A stretch of 23,886 bases of DNA, from the NCBI GenBank assembly GCA_000697335.1, contig JNEM01009964.1, forward strand, positions 1 through 23,886. The letters run 5' to 3'. The notes under the pieces are model-generated. The model saw only the letters and a list, made by a program, of their open reading frames with translations. It did no database searches and was not told the origin of the DNA. The translations under genes and the position numbers were made by a program. Positions 8,803-17,834 of the stretch are shown piece by piece. This DNA comes from Conidiobolus incongruus B7586 (taxonomy: Eukaryota; Entomophthoromycota; Entomophthoromycetes; Entomophthorales; Conidiobolaceae). Each line of letters opens with the position of its first letter. Position 1 is the first letter of the stretch.

Positions 8803-11295
8803 TTACAATTCTTCTTCTTCAAAATCTACTAATTTTTCATCAGATTTGATATTGTTTTGATCTTGGTTAGTTTCATTCTTATCCGAATCGGTGGTAGTAT
8901 TGTCTTTTTCGGGTTCGGGCTCGACTGTCTTGGGCATAGTCAAGACTTTAGTTAAAATCTGTAATTGGTACACTTCGAGTTTCTTGATGTAGGGTTGGAC
9001 ATCGGTGGACTTGAAGGCGGCTTCTTCGTGAGGCTGAAGTTTTTCTTGAGCTTTGATTTTGGCATCTAACCAGTCTCGGGTTTCTTTGATGTATTTTTGA
9101 ACGTCGGTATCCAAATTATCGATGAACTTGACTTGCTCTTCAGTGAGGTTCTTGGGAATGGTACTGAGGGAAGTTTCAGTAGTTTCAATGGCTTTTTCCA
9201 AATCTTTAATGGCTTTGGGACGTGCTGATAATTCTTGCTTACGGTGGATAATCTTATTCTTGGCATCGATTAATATGGAGTACTTGTTCTTTAATTCCTT
9301 CAAGGAGGCTTTGTCACCGTTATCTTCTAACCATTCCATAGCTTCGCGAGATTTTTGGAGGAGAGATTCGCGTTCTTCGGAGGTGGAAACCTTGATCACT
9401 TCAGATTGATCTAAGAAATCGTCAATACCATAGCCGAAAGATTCTAAATTGTTTCTGGCTTCGTCCAAAGCTTCTCTATCGCTATCCAACTTATTCAAGT
9501 AGGCTAGATTATCTTTAGCCTTCTTTAATTGAGTGGAGCTTAAAGAGGGAAGTCCAACAGTTTCAAGCTCAATATTCAAGCGGACAGTTTGAGTAACATT
9601 CTTGGGAGCAGAAGGCTCTTCCTTGGTTTCATTCTTTTTAGAACCATCTTCAGATTTAGTTTCAGTTTCGGTAGTAGTGGTAGCTGGTTCAGGGGGAGGA
9701 GGAGGCAAGGTGTAGACGGCTTTGGCGTGACTAACTCTAGCAGTACCGAATGGACTCATGTTTACGAAGAGTCTGACCTTGGATTCTAAAGCATCAGCTT
9801 GATATTTGGCATTAGCTTCAGTAAGACCCTTGACATGACCTTGGAAAAGTGGGACTTTCTTGCTTTCATTAGTGTAATCTAGTTCAATATCGAAATCACC
9901 TTTGGACTTGATAGGGACGATCTTTTTTTGGTTAGTGGGAGCATTGGCTTTGTAGAGAGGAACAGTGTGAGAGTTAGCTCCATTTTCGGAATAGGTCAAT
10001 TCGACAGTATAAACGCTTAAATCAGTTAATCTAATATCCTTGACTTGGAATTGGCTAGAGAGAGAAGCACCGTGGAACAAAGCACCCATAGTCATGGCTT
10101 CGTCACCATTAAGATTTTGGGAAAGCTTGTCTCCTACGAGGTCTTTCAAAATAGCTTGTACCTTAGGAACTCTAACACCACCGCCAACAATCACAACAGA
10201 TTCCAAATCCTCTGGCTTGAGACCAGCATTGGCTAAAGCAGTCTTAAGGGGAATATTTACACGCTCGAACAAATCTTTACATTCGGCTTCGAATTTGGAG
10301 CGAGTCACCTGTGTATTGAAGTCTTTTTCTTCATGAAGTGATTCGATTGATGATCTGACTTGATTATTAGCTGACAAAATATGCTTAACACGGTTGGCTT
10401 CTTTGGCAAGTTTCTTAACAGAGCGAGGAGAATCCTTTAAATTAGAAACATTAGGATATTTAGAATTGAATTCCTTCAATAAGATGTTTTCAACGCGTTG
10501 ATCGAATGCCATACCTCCAAGAGTTTGGTCATAACCAACTCCCAATACTTGAATATCGGTGTAGGTGACGTTCTTCTTCCATTTACTTCCCGAGTTGATG
10601 GTGATTGTTTCAAATTTGGCAATGGTAGCAATGGTATTGCCGGATCCCATATCGTAAAAAGCATGGGTTTGAGGAGTAGGGAACTGTCTGGTCATAGCAT
10701 AATTCAATGCAGCAGCAGATCCATCGTTAACTAAAGCCAAGAGGTTGAGATCAGCAATATTGGCAGCTTGAATAATAGCTTGACGTTGAGCTTGGTTAAA
10801 GTAGGTGGGAACGGTAATTACGACATCTCTAACCTTTTCAGAAGCGGCGGTTTCAGCTTCTTGTTTAGCATAGTTAAAGAACATGGCAGTGAGCTCTTCA
10901 ACAGAAGCTTCATACTTATTATCCAGTATAAATAATGTAGAATTTCTAGTCTCGTCTAAGCTAAATCGATTGGGATGACTAACACGATACTCTACACTAA
11001 TGGGAGAGTGATAATCTTGTCCGAGTAATAATTTTAAATGTTCATATGTATCGGAAGGAAAACGAACACCCAAAGCAGCGGCATTGGCACCAATAGTCCT
11101 TTGATTCTTTCTGAGATTGAGAACGACAGGTGTTTTACGTTTAGAATCCCTATTTAGTACTACGTCAAAAGGGACTCTAGGTTTGACTAAACCTATTTTC
11201 ATCCATTCAGTACCGAAATCAATGGACATAACGGCACCAAGTACCGAGTCACCTAATAACAAGGCGGTGAGTAGAATATTTAAACCCAATTTCAT
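8803..11295 (-). CDS. LHS1: Lhs1/GRP170-type ER-lumenal Hsp70-superfamily chaperone
   Basis: Single exon, 830 residues, starting at the ATG at 11295; the codon before it is GTG and should not be used. The N-terminus is a clear signal peptide (about 1-21, LGLNILLTALLLGDSVLGA). The Hsp70-type ATPase domain follows: SIDFGTEWMKIG near 25, VVITVPTYFNQAQRQA near 160, LVNDGSAAALNY near 190, FYDMGSGNT near 215 and VIVGGGVRVPKVQ near 370. After the beta domain comes an acidic, Pro/Thr/Glu-rich insert (about 530-570) and a long charged helical tail, with several Asn-X-Ser/Thr sites. This is the layout of Lhs1/GRP170 (HYOU1), the nucleotide-exchange partner of BiP in the ER lumen. Length fits yeast Lhs1 (about 880). 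The C-terminus is FEEEEL rather than HDEL or KDEL, so retention may be weak or differ. It is unusual here in lacking introns. Confidence 0.93.
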   Translation of the reverse strand: MKLGLNILLTALLLGDSVLGAVMSIDFGTEWMKIGLVKPRVPFDVVLNRDSKRKTPVVLNLRKNQRTIGANAAALGVRFPSDTYEHLKLLLGQDYHSPISVEYRVSHPNRFSLDETRNSTLFILDNKYEASVEELTAMFFNYAKQEAETAASEKVRDVVITVPTYFNQAQRQAIIQAANIADLNLLALVNDGSAAALNYAMTRQFPTPQTHAFYDMGSGNTIATIAKFETITINSGSKWKKNVTYTDIQVLGVGYDQTLGGMAFDQRVENILLKEFNSKYPNVSNLKDSPRSVKKLAKEANRVKHILSANNQVRSSIESLHEEKDFNTQVTRSKFEAECKDLFERVNIPLKTALANAGLKPEDLESVVIVGGGVRVPKVQAILKDLVGDKLSQNLNGDEAMTMGALFHGASLSSQFQVKDIRLTDLSVYTVELTYSENGANSHTVPLYKANAPTNQKKIVPIKSKGDFDIELDYTNESKKVPLFQGHVKGLTEANAKYQADALESKVRLFVNMSPFGTARVSHAKAVYTLPPPPPEPATTTTETETKSEDGSKKNETKEEPSAPKNVTQTVRLNIELETVGLPSLSSTQLKKAKDNLAYLNKLDSDREALDEARNNLESFGYGIDDFLDQSEVIKVSTSEERESLLQKSREAMEWLEDNGDKASLKELKNKYSILIDAKNKIIHRKQELSARPKAIKDLEKAIETTETSLSTIPKNLTEEQVKFIDNLDTDVQKYIKETRDWLDAKIKAQEKLQPHEEAAFKSTDVQPYIKKLEVYQLQILTKVLTMPKTVEPEPEKDNTTTDSDKNETNQDQNNIKSDEKLVDFEEEEL

Positions 11296-13424
11296 CACTT
11301 TGAATCAATTCAATATATTTTTAAAAAATAACTATATTTAATATCCTTTTTTAATGTTATATTATATTTAAATGATGATGATTATTGTATTTAATAAAAC
11401 ATTGAATAATTAAAATTGAATAAAACATTGATTTAAATATGATAATCCAATTAATTTGCAACTATGGTTATAGTAAATTTAGGTGAATAAAATGGAAATG
11501 AATCTAACCATGTGGACCAATCATCTTCTTCCATTCAATTTCAATAACTTTCAAAAAAATATTATTTAAATAATAATTTTGATTTATAGTTAAAAAACAA
11601 TCTTTAAGATTATAGAATATACTAGAAAATAAGAAAATTATAATATGATATCCATCCCATCAGCATATTTAATTTTATTGCATAATTTATGTGAAATATC
11701 TTATTTACTTCTAAAGTTATTAATCAATTTTTATTAAGAGATAAGTGCGAAAATATATTATCAATAAATCAATTAACAAATAGCTTATATATATGTCATT
11801 ATAATTTACAATTAAAAAATTATTTCAAGAAATTGAATGTAAATTACAATATCATCATATAATCTTATTTAGAAAAATCAAATATAAATTCAATTTGGAA
11901 TATTGTATTTATAACTTAGATAAAACAATGACTAAATATTTGAAATACTACAACTCGAGAATTAAAGTATTTGGTAGTTATATATTGTTATTTTGAATAT
12001 TTACCTTCATATTTCAAACTCGAGATGGAGCCATAACAAACTAAAATTTTTCTATAAATTGAAGGTCATTTATAAATCTAAGTGTAGTTTATAATGATCA
12101 AATACACAGAATAGCATAATAGATATTTCTAATTACATTTTTGGTAAATATTACAAATAATATCAATTGACTAATAAATATAATGATCAAAATGAAAGTG
12201 GATTATGTTCCTAAATCAGAGTATATACATATCTGAAAAATTTTTGAACAAATCATTTCAAACATATTAAAATAAATTAAAATTAAAAATATATTTCATA
12301 AAATTATGATTTTCAGGTAATTTAATTTCATTATATTTAAGTTACATTATAATTTCAAATTTATATATTCTCAAATATGGTTTGGATTCAGTTAATCATA
12401 CAGTGGATAAGTGCATAGTTTTGAGGAATAGAGTAATATTTTTGGGATAATATTTGATTTACTTTGATTTAAAGTCATTAATTATAATATATAGTAATTG
12501 AATAATATATTTCATTCAAGGGTATAATTCAGACTACTATTTGAGTATCTTAAATCATTTAACATTGATTTACTTTTTATCATTGTATATCTTTATAATA
12601 AAAAGTTTTAAATTTATATATCAATATATATTTTGGCTATTTAAGTATAATTTTCGATTTTACAAATATATAAAAAATTCTGAAAATTAAGAATTATATC
12701 AATTAAAACTTCATTGGTTTCATTTCATAGAATAGTTTTAATTATAATAAATGAATATTAATTTTTACAGTATCTTTTATAAATTTGATACCATTAAAAA
12801 GTTAAATTGAATTGACTATAAAAAAATATTAACAGAGATCACCTTAATAAAATATTATTCATCCAAATTTTATAATAGTATAATTAAAATATTTGAATTA
12901 GAGATAGTCAATAGTATGAATTCTTAAATTAAAATATCATGTAAATGAATCAATCATTTGTTAAATTATTATGTTTAGTTTTCAAACTAGGGACATATGC
13001 TTTGATATGAAGATTTCATATTATTATTGTATTGACATTTTTATGAGAGAATGAAATATCAAGGTAAAATCGTAAAAATCATTAAACTATACTTAACAAT
13101 GATCAATTATTCAATCAAGCAATCTTAGAATATCAATATATTATATGAAATAATTTTTATAATCTATTAACCACGATCTTAAAAATATAGAAGAATTGAC
13201 AATTTAGTTACCCAAAAATAGCTTAAAAATCTCCAAAAAATTGTTAAAACCAATTGCATATATGGAATTGATAAAATTTTAATTTATTGATAAAAAATAG
13301 GAAAAATCTTAGATTATTGAATTTATAAATTAAATAAAATTCTCAATTGTTTAGGCGAAAGGAGAAATTAATCTAATATAAATTAAAATTAGTTATCAAA
13401 GCAATAGTGACGAATATAGATTAA
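11296..13424. other. Long AT-rich intergenic DNA, LHS1 promoter side
   Basis: About 2.1 kb between the LHS1 start and the TOM7 stop. No gene is supported: reading frames are short and low-complexity on both strands. Two CTCGAG sites lie about 70 bp apart near 11955 and 12020. The second sits in a minus-strand stretch that would begin MAPSRV and then stops, which I do not count as a gene. The part next to LHS1 carries the ERSE-II-like site listed separately. Confidence 0.55.
11511..11521 (-). promoter_or_regulatory. ERSE-II-like element upstream of LHS1
   Basis: On the LHS1 strand this reads ATTGGTCCACA, one base from the ER-stress element ERSE-II consensus ATTGGNCCACG known from animals. It lies about 215 bp before the LHS1 start. 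An ER-chaperone gene is where such an element would be expected, but fungi mostly use a different UPR element and Hac1, so it may only be a CCAAT box for the HAP complex. Confidence 0.25.
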
Positions 13425-13614
13425 TTACTTTAACATAGAGGGTCTAGGAACAGAGCGAGTGAATCCTAAATATTGATATTAATAAAATTGATAGATTAAA
13501 ATGGAAATTAATTGAAGTACCGAGATAGAGGATAGCTGGAATGAAGCCCCAGTGGAAAACGTGTTTGAGTAAATCGGTAGTTTTGTTAATGAATTCTTTG
13601 GTTTCTTCTCTCAT
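13425..13614 (-). CDS. TOM7: Mitochondrial import receptor subunit Tom7
   Basis: Two exons on the minus strand, 13614-13521 and 13465-13425, with a 55-nt GT-AG intron, give a 44-residue protein. Its core, HVFHWGFIPAILYLGFT, matches the single membrane segment of Tom7 (compare the human RWGFIPLVIYLGF and the yeast HYGWIPFVLYLGW cores). The short N-terminus (MREETKEFINKTTDLL) is cytosolic and the tail (RSVPRPSMLK) is short. Tom7 is a small subunit of the outer-membrane TOM complex that modulates its assembly and dynamics. Reading straight through the intron hides the real C-terminus, and the in-frame codon at 13629 is TTG, not ATG. Length is slightly below the usual 50-60 residues. The match rests on one short motif, but the exon join completes it exactly at YLG|F. 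Confidence 0.85.
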
Positions 13615-15143
13615 TTTATTAAATTTCAATATTTGTATTTTTTAATATTTAAATTTCAAAATTAGAGAGATCGTGTAAAAATAATTTGTTCAAATCATTG
13701 TTACAAATTATGGGATTACAAATTTATTTTCTGGAATTTAAAATCAGGCATATTTGTAACTGAGAATATAAGCTAATATATTTGACAACTTAGATCATAC
13801 AAGTGATTGAATAAATAAAGAATTTTCTATGATTAGTATTTCGTATTATATAAAAGTATTATCAAATATATATTCTGGATAATTTATAATATTTGAAAAA
13901 GAATATTAAAAAAATTCAAAAATAATTTATTAGTTTATATCACTCTGGATCATAAATTACAAGGGTTTTTTGACATTGAAAATAAATAAAGATTTCAATA
14001 TATATAGCTTACAAAAATAAATATAGAATATAAAATCAATACTCTCTTTTATTTTCAATAACTTTCTACTATCCTTTTGGTAAACTTTTACCACTTAAAA
14101 ATATTTTCTATTAAAGATTGAAATTTATTATTTCAAAAACCAATTAAATTTCTTATAGAAATTTTCTTAGCTGATTTTTTTAATTGCTTAAAGCAATTAT
14201 ATTTATATGAGTTATAATTTAGTAAATATATTAAATATAGTAGTTTTACTAATTATTTTTAATTATAGAATTTTTATAACTTTACAAATTTTATAATTAT
14301 TATGTAAAATAATATATATCTTTAAATTTTATTAAAAACACTAATTAAGAATAGTTTTATTTAAAAAACAATATAAAACTTATTATTAGTAGATTTTTTT
14401 AAGAATTAAACAAGAATAGTATATATTATTATAGCAACTAACATTTATTCATAAATAAAATATTTATTTAGTAGAATTTGTAAAAAAAGATTGTTTTAAC
14501 ATAGCATTTTAATTCATGTTTTAATAAAGAATTATATAAAGGGATTTATAAATTATTAATTATAATAATTTACTTAAAAAGTTTTGGTTTTTGATTATAT
14601 TTTAATAAGTTTTATTTAACTTTAGCTACTCTAACTTTTTTAAATTTTAATTAAATAATAAGATATTTATATTTTATTAATTAAATTTTAATATATATAA
14701 AATACTTGTATAATTATTATTAAATTACCTTGATAATTTTTTAATAAAAATATGTGTCTTTTAATATATATTTTTTACTTTATTAATATTCAAAAGAGTA
14801 ATGGTTAAAGTTAGTTTTTTAAAATAAGTTTTAAATAATTTTTATTTTAAATTTAAATTAATTTACCTAATGATAAATAATTAATATAAATAAATCATCT
14901 TTTTAAAAATTGTTAATAAATGTTAAATGATTTTAAAAGGTTTATGGTTAAGTTTCATTAATATTAAAAATAAAAATTTTTGATGATTTTTATTTAAAAA
15001 CAACTAAATTAAGCAATAAATTTTTAAAATTTAATTTTTTAATGAAAAACACATTATATATATAGTTTTAAAAAATATATTTTCTTATTTATTTTGTATA
15101 TATTTTTTTTCTGAAACTACTAATATGTTTGAAAAATTGAAAA
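13615..15143. other. Extremely AT-rich intergenic DNA
   Basis: 1.5 kb with no supported gene. From about 14100 to 15120 the base composition falls to roughly 10 % G+C (some 60-base lines hold only one to four G or C), lower than the other spacers, with long A and T runs. The left part is the TOM7 promoter side; the right end is the 3' UTR of the gene at 15144. A perfect 7-bp inverted repeat AATTGCT/AGCAATT lies near 14186-14202. Confidence 0.55.
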
Positions 15144-16952
15144 TTAAATAAATTTCCATTCATTTGATTCTGAGATAATATTCTTTTTAAACAAACCAAA
15201 GGCATAATTGTTACCATATAACTTCTCCCATTCCTCCATCCTTGATTGGAAAATAGACAAATTTTTCAAACGTGTTTTAATGAGAGGAATGATTTTGAAA
15301 CTGGGAATCATTTTGTGTTGGAACATTTTGTCAAGGCTGTTTAAACACTCGTCAAACAGTTCGAGATTCAGACTGAGATAAAATCGATAGTCCAGTAGTT
15401 GCGATAGGAATACAAAGGATGGGTCCGGCACTTGCAATAGTGGTTCTATCAGTATGGAATCAAGTCGATTCAAATCTCCCAATTTCATGCATGCAATAGC
15501 AATTATTCGGATACTTGCTATATTTTGGGGGTATACATTCAAATATTTGGTTTGATAAAATTCAATCAATGTATCCAGGTTTAAAGTTCGTCTCAAGCTA
15601 TTCATATAAATAATCGCAATGAGGTGAGGTACTGGGGTTGGACTCAGCTTACTTTCCAATACCTTATAGAACTTGAGTACTTGATGGTATTGATTGAAAT
15701 AATGGTATCCTGTGATAATCCTCATTAATAGAGGGGTGTCTAGCTCGAAATGAGATTCAACATGATTAACAAAATATTCGAAATCTTGGAGTCTGTTGTG
15801 TTGAACTAACAACCTGATTAATATACGGCAGATGGGGTAAGCGAGTTCATTTGTATGGAGGTATAAAATAAATCCTCGGAAGGGGATTTTAAAGTCGATA
15901 TTGGTTTCGTAAATATGGTAGAGCACTGACTTAAGTATTGCTATACGTTGTCGATTAGTGATTTTCAACGATTTTAAGAAGTGGGTAAGTCCACTATCCT
16001 CCTTAGGTGTGTGATTTGGGCATAATAATGAAGGAATTGATGTTTTGATTGACTTAGGAAGGTCCATACAGTGTTCGAAAATTGGTATCAATATATCCAT
16101 CATGTTGAACTTGAGATGTACTTGCACGATATACACCAACATATTATCATCTGGTAGGTTATTAAAATCGTTGGAGTGTTCATTAAAATATCTAACAGTA
16201 GCATTCATCAGCTTACTAATATCATTCTTATCAAATATAAAATAACGATTATCTATTTCCAATAGATTCGAATGACCAGTTTTGGCATAAAGCTGCCAGA
16301 ATGCTTTAAGATACCACTTGGATTGGAATTGATGATGTTTTAAAAACTCTATTATTTGAAGGAATAGAGAAGTCGGCATATCACTATAATGAGCTAATAA
16401 GATTTTATAAAAATCATCATTAATTTCCAGTTGATGTAAATCCACTTGAACTCTGCTTAACTCAAAAAGTTTCCAGATCATGTTGTCATCCTTGAGTTGT
16501 ATCAAGTGTCTGAGTATAATGGTTGCCAACTTCCAATTTACTGGAAAGTATCCTAATTGAATTAGTTTGATACCAAAGTTATGATATTGATCCTTCATGT
16601 AGGGATATACTAAATGATTGATCATCTCACTGACACCAGGATGTTCCAAAGCTTTTGTTAAAGTATTTTTAGATATATCCGATTGGATCAAGTCGTATAC
16701 GTAGCAAAATAGGGAATAGTACTGCTTCTTAGTTAACTTGTCGTTGAATTCCTGTTGAATCTTATACCATGGCCCAAGCGCCGCTGTTGGAGAACTGCTC
16801 GATTGCGTAACCCGCTCTAGAAGATTCGCATTCGGGTCTGTGAATTTGAAGAGCGGTTTTTTAACTTTCTTTTGGGTTGAGTGGTTTAATTTAAATATTG
16901 CAAATCTTGTTATATTTATAGAGTTGAGTTTTTTAATCCTTAGTACAGACAT
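15144..16952 (-). CDS. Putative mitochondrial PPR-like helical-repeat protein
   Basis: Single exon of 602 residues from an ATG at 16952. I do not recognise a specific orthologue. The N-terminus is basic and nearly free of acids (MSVLRIKKLNSINITRFAIF, then KKVKKPLFKF near 30), as in a mitochondrial targeting sequence. The rest is almost wholly alpha-helical in character, with recurring pairs of amphipathic helices of about 35 residues, such as LMRIITGYHYFNQYHQVLKF and LIAIIYMNSLRRTLNLDTLI around 410-460. This looks like degenerate pentatricopeptide repeats. Fungal proteins of this kind bind mitochondrial transcripts and aid their stability, processing or translation, and they diverge quickly. 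There is no membrane segment and no catalytic motif. Function is inferred only from fold-like patterning and the leader. Confidence 0.75.
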   Translation of the reverse strand: MSVLRIKKLNSINITRFAIFKLNHSTQKKVKKPLFKFTDPNANLLERVTQSSSSPTAALGPWYKIQQEFNDKLTKKQYYSLFCYVYDLIQSDISKNTLTKALEHPGVSEMINHLVYPYMKDQYHNFGIKLIQLGYFPVNWKLATIILRHLIQLKDDNMIWKLFELSRVQVDLHQLEINDDFYKILLAHYSDMPTSLFLQIIEFLKHHQFQSKWYLKAFWQLYAKTGHSNLLEIDNRYFIFDKNDISKLMNATVRYFNEHSNDFNNLPDDNMLVYIVQVHLKFNMMDILIPIFEHCMDLPKSIKTSIPSLLCPNHTPKEDSGLTHFLKSLKITNRQRIAILKSVLYHIYETNIDFKIPFRGFILYLHTNELAYPICRILIRLLVQHNRLQDFEYFVNHVESHFELDTPLLMRIITGYHYFNQYHQVLKFYKVLESKLSPTPVPHLIAIIYMNSLRRTLNLDTLIEFYQTKYLNVYPQNIASIRIIAIACMKLGDLNRLDSILIEPLLQVPDPSFVFLSQLLDYRFYLSLNLELFDECLNSLDKMFQHKMIPSFKIIPLIKTRLKNLSIFQSRMEEWEKLYGNNYAFGLFKKNIISESNEWKFI

Positions 16953-17043
16953 TTATAACTTAATTTAAAATTTCATATATGATATTAATATTATTCAGTA
17001 TTAATTAATAAAATAACTTGAAATAATTTAATTATACTGTTGA

Positions 17044-17271
17044 ATGAAGATAATTTTATTAGACCTAAGGACGAATAAAAGCGATATTTTGCAGAATATA
17101 TTGATCCGTAACTTGTGGGATCCACCCAAAGATACGGTTCCAGAGTTAAGGGTTTTGTTTGTATTGGGAGTTATTGGGGATGTAGTAATAACAGTATACT
17201 CAAGAGCGGGAGGGGATTGTAAATGGTATTATGGGGTATGGAATGGTGTTAGCAGTTTAAGGACTTACTAA
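17044..17271 (+). CDS. Small unassigned ORF in a G-rich island (gene, RNA or relic)
   Basis: An ATG-started ORF of 75 codons. It begins 91 bp from the head of the PPR-like gene, on the opposite strand. The predicted protein has LWDPPKDTVPELRVLFVLGV and a possible short membrane stretch (VLFVLGVIGDVVITVY), ending in SSLRTY. I do not recognise it. The island is about 41 % G+C against 15-20 % around it, and the plus strand is strongly G-rich. The minus strand also stays open through most of the block, so the coding strand is not proven. The stop codon lies in the loop of a 7-bp hairpin (17258-17279). It could be a small gene, a structured non-coding RNA or a decayed insert; coding status is doubtful. 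Confidence 0.3.
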   Translation: MKIILLDLRTNKSDILQNILIRNLWDPPKDTVPELRVLFVLGVIGDVVITVYSRAGGDCKWYYGVWNGVSSLRTY

Positions 17272-17279
17272 GGTCCTTA
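17258..17279 (+). other. 7-bp hairpin at the end of the G-rich island
   Basis: TAAGGAC (17258-17264) and GTCCTTA (17273-17279) pair perfectly around an 8-nt loop. A third TAAGGAC occurs at 17066-17072, near the left end of the same island. It could be a structural element of an RNA or a terminator-like stem; there is no T run directly after it. Confidence 0.45.
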
Positions 17280-17834
17280 TACTGTTCACTATTAATGGGC
17301 GAATTTATATAATTTATCATTGATAAACTTATTATGGTATCCATTAATCTATATATTTAATTAATGTAACTAATTTTGCTGCTATTAAATATTAGTAACA
17401 AAGTAAAAAACCATTGTATAATTTTTAATAAAAAAATAGTTTTTATAAAACATCAAATAATCTAAATGATATCATTCACAGTCATTTTATTTTTTTTAAA
17501 TCTCAATTATTTTGAATAAAAAGATAAAATTGGTTCAAAAAAAGTAAGCTATATTAATTTAAAATTATCACCAATTAGTTATAATAAAATTTTATTTCAA
17601 CATTTTGTTATTATTTTATAAAATATATATTTATATAAATATGGTAAATTTTAAACTGTTAAAATAGAAAATAAGAAATTGAATAATATTGAATGTAGGC
17701 TGAATTTGAGTAAGGCTAATGGTTCAAATTTGATGACTAATTTGTAAGTGTGAGTGATAATCATAAATCTTAAATAAAAACTGGGACTGAATGTGAATAT
17801 GAATGATTAACACTTGTTACTATTGAATGAATTT
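17280..17834. other. AT-rich DNA upstream of MON1
   Basis: About 550 bp with no further gene. It presumably contains the MON1 promoter; no distinct sites stand out. Confidence 0.5.

Noticed and set aside
9122-11341. Plus- and minus-strand ORFs overlapping LHS1
   Set aside because: Shadows in other frames of an 830-codon conserved gene.
12000-12050. Minus-strand stretch starting MAPSRV followed by a donor-like GTAAAT
   Set aside because: It stops after six codons and no splice choice opens a frame.
16045-16245. Plus-strand ORF inside the PPR-like gene
   Set aside because: Antisense shadow of a 602-codon frame on the minus strand.
17041-17290. Spliceosomal, SRP or RNase P RNA in the G-rich island
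   Set aside because: None of the landmark motifs of these RNAs could be found on either strand; kept as an unassigned island.
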